Of a DNA stretch of 35,636 nucleotides, positions 10,010-18,719 are shown in pieces. The notes under the pieces were generated by a model, which was not told where the DNA came from, made no database searches, and saw only the letters and a program-made list of their open reading frames with translations. Location: contig JAKACW010000046.1 in NCBI GenBank assembly GCA_021821045.1, forward strand, positions 1-35,636, given 5' to 3'. Source of the DNA: Pseudomonadota bacterium (GTDB taxonomy: Bacteria; Pseudomonadota; Gammaproteobacteria; JAADHS01). The translations under genes were made by a program, and so were the position numbers. Position 1 is the stretch's first letter, and each line of letters begins with the position of its first letter.

Positions 10010-10468
10010 CTAGCCAAGTTTGGCTAATAGCCTGTCCAGGAACGGCAACTGCCCCTTGGAGATCTTCCGCCGCGCCATCTCCACGTCGAACCACTCTCCC
10101 CGATCGATTTCCGGAATCTCGTGCATCTGGCCCGAGCGAGGCGGCCACTCCACAGTACAGGTATTGCTGTTGATCTCACTCGCGTCGAGGTCGCCTGCGA
10201 GGGCGAAACCATGAACGATCTTCCCGCTCGACAGCTTCAGCGTGCCCAAATCGATGAAGTCGCCATCGATCCTAAAGCCCGTCTCTTCCTCGAACTCGCG
10301 CTTAGCCGCCGCCAGCGGTAATTCATCGGATTCGAACAACCCTTTCGGAATAGACCAGGCCCCGTCGTCCTTGCCCTCCCAAAACGGCCCGCCGGGATGG
10401 GCCAGCAACACCTGCACGGCGTCATCACGGACGCGATACAACAATACGCCAGCGCTATGTTGACCCAT
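10010..10468 (-). CDS. Nudix hydrolase
   Basis: A 152-residue Nudix hydrolase. The full Nudix box GX5EX7REUXEEXGU is present (GLFESDELPLAAAKREFEEE followed by TGF). Such enzymes cleave a nucleoside diphosphate linked to another group X. The surrounding sequence (GAWSIPKGLF, then PEIDRGEWFDVEMARRKISK) matches the group often annotated as NTP pyrophosphohydrolases or diadenosine polyphosphate hydrolases; the substrate cannot be read from the sequence. The ATG at 10468 has GAGG 6 nt upstream. A GTG at 10483 is possible but has no room for a ribosome binding site. It is the last gene of a three-gene operon after the MoaD-like gene. Confidence 0.88.
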   Translation of the reverse strand: MGQHSAGVLLYRVRDDAVQVLLAHPGGPFWEGKDDGAWSIPKGLFESDELPLAAAKREFEEETGFRIDGDFIDLGTLKLSSGKIVHGFALAGDLDASEINSNTCTVEWPPRSGQMHEIPEIDRGEWFDVEMARRKISKGQLPFLDRLLAKLG

Positions 10469-10484
10469 GCGCCCCTCAGTCACC

Positions 10485-10742
10485 TCACCCGCCGCTCAAC
10501 GCCTGCACGAGATGGACGGTGTCCGACGGTGCAAGCGTTTGGCCGATGCCGAACACTTGCTCGCCGTTGACGAAAAAGCGCATGTGCGGGCGCATGTTGT
10601 CTTGCTCGTCGATCACTCGAAAGCGCAACCCGGGATACTGACGATCCAAATCAACAAGCAACTCGGCGAGCGTTCGGCCATCGGCTTGCACCTCCCGCTT
10701 GATCGTGTAGGACAACAACGGGCCCGGTATGAATACTTTCAC
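10485..10742 (-). CDS. MoaD/ThiS-like ubiquitin-fold protein
   Basis: An 85-residue protein from a GTG at 10742, beginning MKVFIPGPLLSYT and ending in the di-glycine tail ALSGG. This is the beta-grasp sulfur-carrier pattern of MoaD and ThiS, whose C-terminal Gly is adenylated and thiocarboxylated by an E1-like enzyme. An open frame reaches further upstream into the BNR gene, but the family start is at the GTG, 24 bp after that gene's stop. No E1-like partner is encoded nearby. Its neighbour is a BNR-repeat protein, a pairing I recall from other proteobacterial genomes. The sulfur-carrier role is inferred. Confidence 0.75.
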   Translation of the reverse strand: MKVFIPGPLLSYTIKREVQADGRTLAELLVDLDRQYPGLRFRVIDEQDNMRPHMRFFVNGEQVFGIGQTLAPSDTVHLVQALSGG

Positions 10743-10765
10743 GTTTGCGGTCTCGCTGCGGCGGA

Positions 10766-11974
10766 TCAACTTAACTCGGCGACTTCCACCGCGTAGATCT
10801 CGGGCAGATGGCGCGCAATGCAGTTCCACCGCGCGCCTTCATCGCGACTCATCCACAGCTCGCCGCTGGTCGTCCCGAGATAGAGCCCGACCGAACTCAT
10901 TGCGTCGACGGTCATCGCTTGGCGCTTCACCGTCCACCAGGCTTGGCTTGAGGGGAAACCCGTGGCGAGGGCTTGCCAACGCTTGCCGCCGTTGCGGGTG
11001 ACGTAAACGGCGGGTTTGCCGCCCGGACTGGTGCGTGGCCACACCATGGTGCCGTCCATGGGAAACACCCACGCCGTGTCTTCATCGCGCGGATGCACCA
11101 CCATGGGAAAGCCGATATCGCCGACTTTCTTCGGCATATTCTTGCCAATGCGCACCCAGGAGTTGGACGGGCGATCCAAGCGGTAGATGCCGCAATGGTT
11201 CTGTTGATACAAACGATCCGGGTTGCTCGGGCACATCCGCACGCAGTGGGGATCATGAAACGCCACGTTGGAGGCGTCGAACCCTTCCACCACTTCGAGA
11301 CCGTCTATCAGCGGACTGAAACTGCGCCCACCATCGAGCGACTCATGCACGCCGCCGCCGGACATGGCAAAGTAAAGATGGGCCGAATCGCGCGGATCGA
11401 CGATGATCGAGTGCAGCTTCGGCCCGTCAGGCGTGCCGTCTTGCACACTGCCCATCCACGCCCGGAATTGCATATCGTCATTGACCATCGAAAACGGCGC
11501 CCATGTGTCGCCGCCGTCGTCCGAGCGAAACAATCCCTGCGGCGAAGTGCCGGCGTACCACGCTTTTGGTTCGTTGGCGTGGCAGGGTGTGAGCCAAAAT
11601 GTGTGATTGACCGATCGACCGCTCTCGCCCTGCGCCGCCTTGGCGAATGCAGGAGGCCGGCTCGCTTCCTGCCACTTACGGCCGAGATTGGTGGAACGGT
11701 GCAGGGTCGGGCCAAGATGGCCGGTCGAGGTCGCCGCCAGCAGCGTCTTGCCATCGCGCGGATCGAGCACCATGTGATTGACGATCTGGCCCAGGAAATG
11801 CGGGCCATCGGCGCGCCAAGTTTTGCGCTTGGCATCGCTATGGAACAGCCACGCGCCTTTGCGAGTGGAAACGAGTACGACGAGGCGCCGCGCTGTTCTT
11901 TGGCGGGATGGCTTTTTCGTGCGAGAGGTTGATGTCTTTTTGCGGGTCCCGGTTTTTTTCATTTTTCGATCCAT
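10766..11974 (-). CDS. BNR/WD40-like beta-propeller protein
   Basis: A 402-residue protein from the ATG at 11974. A lysine/arginine-rich N-terminus (KKTGTRKKTSTSRTKKPSR) is followed by a propeller with Asp-box/BNR repeats: RSTNLGRKWQ, RSDDGGDTWAPF, ESLDGGRSFSPL, VTRNGGKRWQAL and MSRDEGARWNC. There is no signal peptide, so it should be cytoplasmic, which argues against a secreted sialidase. It belongs to the group called WD40/YVTN/BNR-like or exo-alpha-sialidase-like proteins of unknown function. It is the first gene of an operon with the MoaD-like and Nudix genes. An in-frame codon at 12034 gives a longer version with less typical residues. The domain call is good; the function is unknown. 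Confidence 0.82.
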   Translation of the reverse strand: MDRKMKKTGTRKKTSTSRTKKPSRQRTARRLVVLVSTRKGAWLFHSDAKRKTWRADGPHFLGQIVNHMVLDPRDGKTLLAATSTGHLGPTLHRSTNLGRKWQEASRPPAFAKAAQGESGRSVNHTFWLTPCHANEPKAWYAGTSPQGLFRSDDGGDTWAPFSMVNDDMQFRAWMGSVQDGTPDGPKLHSIIVDPRDSAHLYFAMSGGGVHESLDGGRSFSPLIDGLEVVEGFDASNVAFHDPHCVRMCPSNPDRLYQQNHCGIYRLDRPSNSWVRIGKNMPKKVGDIGFPMVVHPRDEDTAWVFPMDGTMVWPRTSPGGKPAVYVTRNGGKRWQALATGFPSSQAWWTVKRQAMTVDAMSSVGLYLGTTSGELWMSRDEGARWNCIARHLPEIYAVEVAELS

Positions 11975-12128
11975 TGCGATTAGAATTCCCCCATACTGCG
12001 CCCGCCCCTCAGGACCGGCATGGTCCGCGCTCAACTTGACGACTTCCGGTCAAGCGGCGCAAATAGTATACCCGCGAATGAGACGAACGAAATCGCGCAA
12101 AGCCTGAGTCCCGGCCGCGCGAGTGAGG

Positions 12129-12398
12129 TTAATTCCGGCGCCGATGACCGTTGCGACCCTTGGGGATCTCGAAATTCACTTTCAGCGGCCGGCCGTCTAA
12201 ATCGCGACCGTTCAGTTTGGCAATGGCGTCACGAGCCTCGTGCCCTTCCATTTCCACAAGACCGAATCCGCGACACTTGCCGCTGAAGATATCCATGGAG
12301 AGATTGAGCGATCGCACCTTCCCGAACTCCGAGAACAGGGCATGAACTTGCTGTTCCGTCGCGCTCGGCGCGAGATTACCTACAAATATTTTCTTCAC
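12129..12398 (-). CDS. RRM-domain RNA-binding protein
   Basis: An 89-residue single RNA recognition motif. RNP2 is KIFVGNL at the N-terminus and RNP1 is CRGFGLVEM around residue 43. The RNP1 aromatic at position 5 is Leu and the last is Met, so two of the usual stacking aromatics are replaced. A basic tail (PKGRNGHRRRN) follows. Small RRM proteins of this size in bacteria are often cold- or stress-induced RNA chaperones. The 245 bp upstream contain a perfect 6-bp hairpin (GGTTCA / TGAACC, 12528-12543) that would lie in its leader or promoter region. No operon partner is obvious. Confidence 0.92.
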   Translation of the reverse strand: MKKIFVGNLAPSATEQQVHALFSEFGKVRSLNLSMDIFSGKCRGFGLVEMEGHEARDAIAKLNGRDLDGRPLKVNFEIPKGRNGHRRRN

Positions 12399-12643
12399 GA
12401 TTCAGCCCCTTTGAGCAATTGTTACAGGTATTACGCAGGATTCGCGTTCGAGCTGTCGGCGGGGAGCAGCGGCAAATTCCAAGGCGGGACGTTAGGCACC
12501 CCTGTTATGACCCAAGGATCTTGCCCCGGTTCAGTGTTGAACCAGGTTAGTCGATCTCACGCGCCCATACCCCCTCTGTGTCAAGGGTAACACAATCCCT
12601 CGGCCTCGCCTGCGTTCAATGCGCCCAGTGATTGCTCGACTAT

Positions 12644-13987
12644 TCATTCCTTGAGCACGCACTTGCGGTAGAGATCCTTGAAAACACCGTTGGGATCATA
12701 TTTTTTCTTGAGTTCGTCGTAGTCGGATTTCGCATAGAGCCGCCAGAACTGCTCGGGCGTGTAGTACGAATCGGAATACAGGGACTTCCTGCCGCCGAGC
12801 GCCATCACCTCGTCTTCGATTTGGCGGTTGTAGAATCCGGGCGGCAACTGCTTCGTGCCGCGAATCACATCCCAGAAGCCGAAGTTGACATGGAGTTTGG
12901 AGGGATCAAGGTCGTAGAGACTGAATCTGGCGCTTGCGTCGTAGGCCCGCGTGGGACAAATCCAAATCGGCGTAAAGCCAACGATCTTGAAATAAAAATC
13001 CAGGAAGGCCGGGGCGTTTTCGATGGGAATCTGAACATCCTGGATGACCGGCTCGCTGTGGGTTCCCCGCAGCTTGTCCAAATAGTGGGTCACTTTCCAA
13101 CGACTGTTCCAGCGCATGAGCTTGGTGTAGGTCATCGAATTGAGTCTGCCACGGCCGTAGAGCCGCCGAACGATGGGGTTTTGTGCCAACAGATTTTTTG
13201 AACACCAGAACCAATCCGTGTCCCAGCGCCAAATATAATCCTTTGCTGTCAGGTAATCTTCCGTGCGCTCACGCAGCGAGCGGTAGTAGATTTTGTCGTA
13301 GGTGTAGTCACTGCTATAGGGGGCTTGTTGGGTGAACTTCCCCACGGAAATCACCATTTCATCCGAACCAAACACGACGCCGTCGACGAAGTCCACATCC
13401 GCTTGCTCGCACCGCCGCGCCAGTTCGGAAAAATACGCACGCGAATCTCGGTAGCGCAGGTGGGTAAGCTTCACGAAAGGCTTCACCGGCACAACCTTGG
13501 CTTTTAATCGTAAGGCGTAGCCCAGCGTCCCATAGGAGTTGGGGAAGCCATAGAACAGTTCGCGATGCTCGTTCGATGGCGTGCACAGCACGGTCACGCC
13601 ATGGCCGAGAAGAATTTCCATTTCCTGCACGGTTTCATGGACCAAACCATAACGAAACGAGGACGATTCGATGCCGCATCCCGCCACAGCCCCGCCAATG
13701 GTGATGGACTTCAACTGGGGCACAACGGCAGGCATCACGTTGTGCCTGAGACATTCGTCGACCAGCTTCACGTAGGGCGTCATGCCCTCCACTTCGACAA
13801 AACCGCCCTGCGGATCGACACGCAGAACATCATTCAAGTCCCTGACATCCAGAGGCGGGGCCTTGATTGCCTGGCGATCTCGGAACAGATTGGACGTGCT
13901 CTTGCCCAGACGGACATCTTTTCCGGTATGACCGCGAAGAGACTGCGTGACGCGCGCTCTCTTTTGTTCATACGTCGAAGTAATCAT
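12644..13987 (-). CDS. FAD-dependent oxidoreductase coupled to Cfa-type methyltransferase
   Basis: A 447-residue FAD-linked oxidase/reductase from the ATG at 13987, which overlaps the stop of the cfa-like gene (ATGA); a longer reading inside that gene is rejected. The PCMH-type FAD-binding half is visible: VEVEGMTPYVKLVDECLRH, then PQLKSITIGGAVAGCGIESS and FPNSYGTLGYALRL. The C-terminal half resembles the DHCR24/DWF1 group. No membrane span is evident. In actinobacteria the TmsA (BfaA) reductases of this group reduce a 10-methylene fatty acyl chain made by the methyltransferase TmsB (BfaB) to a 10-methyl chain. The tight coupling to a Cfa-family gene makes the same role plausible here. The FAD family is clear; the substrate is inference. 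Confidence 0.85.
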   Translation of the reverse strand: MITSTYEQKRARVTQSLRGHTGKDVRLGKSTSNLFRDRQAIKAPPLDVRDLNDVLRVDPQGGFVEVEGMTPYVKLVDECLRHNVMPAVVPQLKSITIGGAVAGCGIESSSFRYGLVHETVQEMEILLGHGVTVLCTPSNEHRELFYGFPNSYGTLGYALRLKAKVVPVKPFVKLTHLRYRDSRAYFSELARRCEQADVDFVDGVVFGSDEMVISVGKFTQQAPYSSDYTYDKIYYRSLRERTEDYLTAKDYIWRWDTDWFWCSKNLLAQNPIVRRLYGRGRLNSMTYTKLMRWNSRWKVTHYLDKLRGTHSEPVIQDVQIPIENAPAFLDFYFKIVGFTPIWICPTRAYDASARFSLYDLDPSKLHVNFGFWDVIRGTKQLPPGFYNRQIEDEVMALGGRKSLYSDSYYTPEQFWRLYAKSDYDELKKKYDPNGVFKDLYRKCVLKE

Positions 13988-15246
13988 TGAAATGGCGCTT
14001 CGCGTTGACCGGGAAGACCCTGCCCGTATAGATAGTCCCGCGTCCACGGTAGATCGCTCGCACCGGCGCGAGCGAACGTGATCTGAAACAATTGCATCCA
14101 CCCCGAACGGAATCCGTGAATGGCGCATGCGAGGTAGAACCGCCAGGCGCGGACGAACGTCTCGTCGAACATCTGCTCGACCCTGTCCGCGCTTTGCTCG
14201 AAACGGGCTAACCAGTGCTCCGCCGTTCGCGCATAGTGGAGCCGCAGGTTCTCGACATCGAGCACTGAAAACGCTCCCGACTTAAACACATCGAGCATTT
14301 CCGACAGCGCCGGAGGATAAGCGCCCGGAAAGATGTTTTGTTCGATCCAGGCATTCAGTGGCAGAGGCCGGTCGCGCCCAATCGAATGAATCAAACCGCG
14401 CCCGCCCCGCTCGAGGCAGCGCTCCAGCACCGACCCTAGTTCCGCGTAACGGTCCTTGCCCGCATGTTCCAGCATGCCGATCGAGACGAATGCGTCGAAA
14501 GATTCCGCAATGGCGCTGAAATCCTCTTCGATGAACTCCACTTGCCCGTCCAGGCCTTCGCGCCGTGCGCGCTCGCGCGCGTACTTGATCTGCTCCTGCG
14601 AGATGTTATACGCGCGAACCTTAACACCATAGTGTCGCGCCATATAGAGCGCCTGCGCGCCCCATCCACAACCGGCTTCCACAACGGTTTCGCCCGGCTT
14701 CAAGCGCAACTTGCGACAGACGTATTCCATCTTAGCTTGCTGCGCGTCGTCGAGGCTTGCGGTGGGCGTGGGGTAATATGCGCAAGTATAGACAAGGTCC
14801 GGGTCAAGCCAAAGCCGATAGAAGTCATTGCCCAGATCGTAATGGTGACGAATGTTGCTGCGCGCACGCGCCAACCTATGGGGCGCCAGCTTGGGAAATT
14901 TCAGCTTGAGTCGTTCCCACAACGGCGCCCCAACGCCCTGTGGGTCCAACGGGTCGAGATACCCCAACAGCGCCACCAAATCGCCATCGATCTCGACATC
15001 GCCCTGGGCGTAGGCCTCGCCAAAGTACAGGTCCGGTCGAAAGAGAAAACGCAACAGCAAGCCGCGCTGACTAATGCGAACCCGCACCTGCGGAGAAGCG
15101 CCGCCGGCACGGATAACTTCACCGTTCCATAAGACGAGTTCAATCGGCGGATTGCCCAGTATGGCGAGCGCACGGCGCAATGCCGAGCGCTCCAACCTGG
15201 AGACCTGGCCACGACTGTGAAGACCCGCATCGTTAACCGATTCCAT
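13984..15246 (-). CDS. Cyclopropane-fatty-acid synthase family SAM methyltransferase
   Basis: A 420-residue CFAS-family enzyme that transfers a methyl or methylene from SAM to an unsaturated phospholipid acyl chain. The CFAS entry motif is HHYDLGNDFYRLWLDPDLVY followed by TCAYY. The SAM site is VVEAGCGWGAQALYMA. Later family landmarks are SIGMLEHAG and WIEQNIFPGAYPP. The N-terminal domain of about 110 residues is typical. It could be a true cyclopropane synthase or a TmsB/UfaM-like methyltransferase; the 4-bp overlap with an FAD reductase gene favours the latter. It lies 132 bp downstream of the helicase gene on the same strand. The family is certain; the product is not. Confidence 0.93.
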   Translation of the reverse strand: MESVNDAGLHSRGQVSRLERSALRRALAILGNPPIELVLWNGEVIRAGGASPQVRVRISQRGLLLRFLFRPDLYFGEAYAQGDVEIDGDLVALLGYLDPLDPQGVGAPLWERLKLKFPKLAPHRLARARSNIRHHYDLGNDFYRLWLDPDLVYTCAYYPTPTASLDDAQQAKMEYVCRKLRLKPGETVVEAGCGWGAQALYMARHYGVKVRAYNISQEQIKYARERARREGLDGQVEFIEEDFSAIAESFDAFVSIGMLEHAGKDRYAELGSVLERCLERGGRGLIHSIGRDRPLPLNAWIEQNIFPGAYPPALSEMLDVFKSGAFSVLDVENLRLHYARTAEHWLARFEQSADRVEQMFDETFVRAWRFYLACAIHGFRSGWMQLFQITFARAGASDLPWTRDYLYGQGLPGQREAPFQ

Positions 15247-15378
15247 CAGGTTCCTTCCCGTCCAGTGTCACTGCCGTTGTCGCCGGCGTCGCCCCACCCC
15301 TCGCGCTTGCGAAACAATGTATTGCTTTACGAAAGAATTGGCAATTCCCGACCCTGTGCCAGAGCCGTCCGAAATAGA

Positions 15379-16827
15379 CTAAGCGGGGTTGTGCCGCTGG
15401 CGGCGCGATCTCTGCGGTCGCCTCGAACCTGCGACGTCCGCCTTGGCCGGTCCGCCGCGACCCGTGTTGCCGGCGCCAGCGCCTGGGCTTTGTTTCGATT
15501 GCCCGTGCGCGCGCGCCGCCTGGTTGCCATGCGCGGGTCGTGCCGAACCCCGATTGGACGGCCTGTTGCCGCCGGCCTCGGGCCTGGACGAGCCGTGATG
15601 CGCGCGACGCTGTTGTCCGCCGGGCGCCGCCGATGGTTGATTTCGCCCCCGCGCGCCACGGCCGTTAGGAATGGGTTCGGCCTTGATGGATGGATTGGGC
15701 TCATAGCCCTCGATCACGATTTGCGGAATGGGCTGTTTGGTGACGCGCTCGATGTCCATGAGCAGTTTGCGCTCGTCGATGCACACCAGCGATGCGGCTT
15801 GGCCTTGATTGCCCGCGCGACCGGTGCGGCCGATGCGATGCACATAGTCCTCGGGCACGTTTGGCAACTCAAAATTCACCACGTGGGGTAGTTGGTCGAT
15901 GTCCAATCCCCGCGCCGCAATGTCGGTCGCCACCAGCACCCGCACCGTGCCTTGTTTGAAATCGGCCAACGCGCGGGTGCGCGTGCCCTGCGCCTTATTG
16001 CCGTGAATCGCGGCGCTGGTGATGCCATCGAGATTCAATTGGCGGGCGAGCCGGTCCGCGCCGTGTTTGGTGCGAGTAAACACCAGCACCTGTTTCCAGT
16101 TTTGCGAGCCGATCAAAAACGACAGCAATTCGCGCTTGCGTTCGCGGTCGACCGGATGAACGACCTGCGCCACGGTTTCGGATGTTTTGTTGCGGCGCGC
16201 CACTTCGATCAACACCGGCGAGGTCAGCAGACCATCGGCGAGTTGCTTGATCTCGTCGGAGAACGTCGCGGAGAACAGAAGATTTTGGCGCTTTTTCGGC
16301 AGCACGGCGAGCACCCGGCGAATGTCGCGGATGAACCCCATGTCCAGCATGCGGTCGGCTTCGTCCAACACCAGGATCTCGACGTGGGACAGATCGACCG
16401 TTCTCTGTCCGACATGATCGAGCAACCGGCCCGGCGTCGCCACCAACACGTCAACGCCATTGCGCAGCTTGGTGGTCTGGGGATTGATTTTCACGCCGCC
16501 AAAAACCACGGTGGAACGCAGCGGCAAATATTTGCCGTAGACTTCCACGCTCTCGGCCACCTGCGCGGCGAGTTCACGGGTAGGCGTGAGCACCAGCGCG
16601 CGAATGCGACGCCCATTTTTTGCGGGAGGTTGCGCGCTCAGACGCTGCAACAGCGGCAATGTGAATCCGGCGGTCTTACCCGTTCCGGTTTGCGCGCCTG
16701 CCATGATGTCCCGACCTTCGAGAATCACGGGAATCGCCTGTGTTTGTATTGGCGTAGGTTCGCTATAGCCCTGTTCGGCGACAGCACGGAGCAATTCGGC
16801 TGACAAGCCGAGTGATTTAAATGACAT
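15379..16827 (-). CDS. rhlE: RhlE-type DEAD-box RNA helicase
   Basis: A 482-residue ATP-dependent RNA helicase. All core motifs are present: Q motif ([14 protein letters not shown]), I (AQTGTGKT), Ia (PTRELA), II (DEAD), III (SAT), IV ([11 protein letters not shown]), V ([11 protein letters not shown]) and VI ([10 protein letters not shown]). The core ends near residue 375. A basic, Gly/Arg/Ser-rich disordered tail of about 105 residues follows and probably binds RNA. The tail and the [10 protein letters not shown] junction fit RhlE, which works in ribosome assembly and RNA decay. The ATG at 16827 starts the Q-motif region directly. A 473-bp gap upstream holds a leader region and repeat array C. 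Confidence 0.93.
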   Translation of the reverse strand: MSFKSLGLSAELLRAVAEQGYSEPTPIQTQAIPVILEGRDIMAGAQTGTGKTAGFTLPLLQRLSAQPPAKNGRRIRALVLTPTRELAAQVAESVEVYGKYLPLRSTVVFGGVKINPQTTKLRNGVDVLVATPGRLLDHVGQRTVDLSHVEILVLDEADRMLDMGFIRDIRRVLAVLPKKRQNLLFSATFSDEIKQLADGLLTSPVLIEVARRNKTSETVAQVVHPVDRERKRELLSFLIGSQNWKQVLVFTRTKHGADRLARQLNLDGITSAAIHGNKAQGTRTRALADFKQGTVRVLVATDIAARGLDIDQLPHVVNFELPNVPEDYVHRIGRTGRAGNQGQAASLVCIDERKLLMDIERVTKQPIPQIVIEGYEPNPSIKAEPIPNGRGARGRNQPSAAPGGQQRRAHHGSSRPEAGGNRPSNRGSARPAHGNQAARAHGQSKQSPGAGAGNTGRGGPAKADVAGSRRPQRSRRQRHNPA

Positions 16828-17031
16828 TAAATGTGTTCCAAAACCGGCCTACCGGGGCAAAACGCCCGGATCGGTCTAGGCGGGATGTATTGTTGTGTTC
16901 GAGGTAAACCGCAAGGATGACCGCGACGAACTGAAGGAGGTGCAGACCGAGATGCTCCAGAAGCGGCGACTATACCACACAAAGAGTGCCCGCGTTTGAA
17001 TATTTACCCTTTGACGCGAGATACCCTTACT
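16828..17031. other. Gene-free upstream region of rhlE
   Basis: About 200 bp upstream of the helicase start, ahead of repeat array C. It must hold the rhlE promoter and a leader. I see no credible coding frame: the short frames here run into the adjacent repeats. I could not place -35 and -10 boxes with confidence. Confidence 0.4.
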
Positions 17032-17181
17032 GTGGGAGCGGGTTCCGATGCACATGGATGTGCGAATACCCCAGGAGGGCACAAGTGTCGCGAGAGGGCA
17101 GGATGCCCGTAGCGACTACCGCGATTTTTATGTTGACTCTTCGAGCCAGCCCGTCTCCATCGCGGAATAATCCGCTCCCAC
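17032..17181. repeat. Palindromic element C1 (150 bp, expanded form)
   Basis: The outer arms are GTGGGAGCGG (17032-17041) and CCGCTCCCAC (17172-17181), with the inner arm CCGCGATT at 17119. Between the left outer and inner arms is an extra module: GATGCACATGGATGTGC (17047-17063, a self-complementary hairpin), then GTCGC (17087) to GCGAC (17112) enclosing GGGCAGGATGCCC. This copy also carries a unique insertion of about 19 bp (around 17067-17085) inside the module. Confidence 0.88.
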
Positions 17182-17201
17182 AAATGCCGGCCCAGTGCCC
17201 T

Positions 17202-17284
17202 GTGGGAGCGGTTTCCGATGCACATGGATGTGCGAATGTCGCGAGAGGGCAGGATGCCCGTAGCGACTACCGCGATTCTTCCCC
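17202..17284. repeat. Palindromic element C2, left half only
   Basis: It begins with GTGGGAGCGG (17202-17211) and includes the complete extra hairpin module and the inner arm with its tail CCGCGATTCTT, but has no right half. It stops about 16 bp from the 3' end of the convergently placed LysR gene (stop at 17301-17303). It runs in the same direction as C1. Confidence 0.85.
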
Positions 17285-17300
17285 CAATCCGTCGGCGGTC

Positions 17301-18266
17301 CTACACTTCCACAATTTTCTCGATCACCCCCGCGCCCTCGTCCTGGAGAAAACGCAAGAACGCGCTCGCCGCCGGCGGCATGTGCCTGTCTTTCGGGTAA
17401 ACGATGTACCAACGCTCCATGAGCGGAAAGCCTTTGACCTTGAGCTCCACCAACTCACCGCGCTCGCACTCGCTGGCAACGCAGTACTTCGACAGGACGG
17501 ACAACCCCATATTGCTCGCCACGGAGCGTTTAAGCGCCTCGTTGCTACTCAACTCCATGCTGACATTCAACGTTAGCGACTGGCTCTCCAAAAAGCGCTT
17601 CAAGGCGATGCGCGTCCCCGACGTGGCCTCGCGCAACAGAAACGGTTCGTTCTTGAGCGCCTCCATCGTCAGATTTTTTCGTCGCGCCAAAGGATGATCC
17701 GCTGACGCGACGATGACTAACGGATTCTTGATAAACGGAATGGTCTCGACTTCGATGTTCTTGGGCACCTGGTCGATCAAGTAAAGATCGTCGAGATTAC
17801 CCTGCAACCGCCGGAACAGATTTTCCCGGTCGAGAATGCTCAAGGCAAAGTTTACGTCTGGATAAAGCTGCTTGAACACCGCCAACAGCACCGGCACGAA
17901 GTACTCGGTGGTGGTTACGCCGGCGAAAGTGAGCGCGCCCCCCACCGTCTCGATACGGTTCGAAACGAGTTCCTCGAACTCAACCACGCAAGCGAATATC
18001 TCGCGGCATGACTTCAGGAACGCGCGGCCCTCATAGGTGAGATGGATCCGCCGCCCCACCTGTTCGAAGAGCCGTGTATTCAGCGCCTCTTCCAACTTCT
18101 TCATCTGCATGGACACCGTCGGCTGCGTGATATGAAGTTCGCGCGACGCCGAGGTGAAGTTTCCCAATCGCGCGACGCACTCGAACACTTGCAATTGCCG
18201 AAAGGAGGCGTTTCGCAAAATGCGCGGCGATAAATTTATCGGGTTTGTCGGCTGTTGTTCATTCAT
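17301..18266 (-). CDS. Second CbbR-like LysR regulator
   Basis: A 321-residue LysR-family regulator. The DNA-binding domain reads FRQLQVFECVARLGNFTSAS and ITQPTVSMQMKKLEEAL. The effector domain has TTTEYFVPVLLAVFK, NLDDLYLIDQVP, NPLVIVASADHPLA and the C-terminal PPAASAFLRFL. These blocks parallel those of the CbbR at 2004-2978, so the two are paralogues within the CbbR-like subgroup. Unlike that gene it faces a DUF2892 membrane-protein gene, starting 119 bp away, and no Calvin cycle gene is near. It may regulate another cbb locus elsewhere or the divergent gene. The 3' end is flanked by a half repeat element. Confidence 0.88.
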   Translation of the reverse strand: MNEQQPTNPINLSPRILRNASFRQLQVFECVARLGNFTSASRELHITQPTVSMQMKKLEEALNTRLFEQVGRRIHLTYEGRAFLKSCREIFACVVEFEELVSNRIETVGGALTFAGVTTTEYFVPVLLAVFKQLYPDVNFALSILDRENLFRRLQGNLDDLYLIDQVPKNIEVETIPFIKNPLVIVASADHPLARRKNLTMEALKNEPFLLREATSGTRIALKRFLESQSLTLNVSMELSSNEALKRSVASNMGLSVLSKYCVASECERGELVELKVKGFPLMERWYIVYPKDRHMPPAASAFLRFLQDEGAGVIEKIVEV

Positions 18267-18385
18267 AGACGAATGGTGATAGGTCCGATACGTATTAGTG
18301 ATTGGATATTAAACGCCACAACGCGCAATCTGAGTGAACTTGCTCAGATGAGCACCTGCAACACTACCGCAATGGAGAATCCAAC

Positions 18386-18706
18386 ATGAACACCACCCAC
18401 TGGCACTTTGACCTTCATCCCAATGTAACAAACACGGACAAGATCGTCCGGTATGTCGCGGGCGCTTTACTTATCGGCGCAATACTGGTCGTCGCCCCGG
18501 CACCCGTCGGCTGGGTAGCCCTACTTCCCTTGATCGCAATACCTGTGGTTATCAGCGCGATCATCGGATGGGATCCAATCTACGCGCTATTTCAGAAACT
18601 GCCGATTCCGCGCTTGTCGTCTTTCAAGAAAATCCGGACTATTAAAGACCAGCGCCTTTTGACTCACAAGGTAATGGAGCCTCCAGTAGCGCACAAAGCC
18701 GCGTAA
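18386..18706 (+). CDS. DUF2892-like small membrane protein
   Basis: A 106-residue protein with two closely spaced hydrophobic segments (about residues 26-42 and 45-63), separated by a short turn and followed by IGWDPIYALF. The layout NTDKIVRYVAGALLIGA, then GWDP, is the DUF2892 (YgaP-like transmembrane) pattern. A GGAG-type ribosome binding site (AATGGAG) precedes the ATG. The charged C-terminus is cytoplasmic. The gene is divergent from the CbbR-like regulator and may be its target. A paralogue with the same GWDP landmark is at 22647-23045. The function of the family is not known. Confidence 0.75.
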   Translation: MNTTHWHFDLHPNVTNTDKIVRYVAGALLIGAILVVAPAPVGWVALLPLIAIPVVISAIIGWDPIYALFQKLPIPRLSSFKKIRTIKDQRLLTHKVMEPPVAHKAA

Positions 18707-18719
18707 GCGCATGCGCGTG

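Noticed and set aside
10766-11974. Secreted sialidase
   Set aside because: Asp-box repeats are present, but there is no signal peptide and I saw no sialidase active-site Arg triad or FRIP motif.
13988-14128. N-terminal extension of the FAD oxidoreductase
   Set aside because: It lies in the end of the cfa-like gene and has no FAD-domain sequence; the ATGA overlap fixes the start at 13987.
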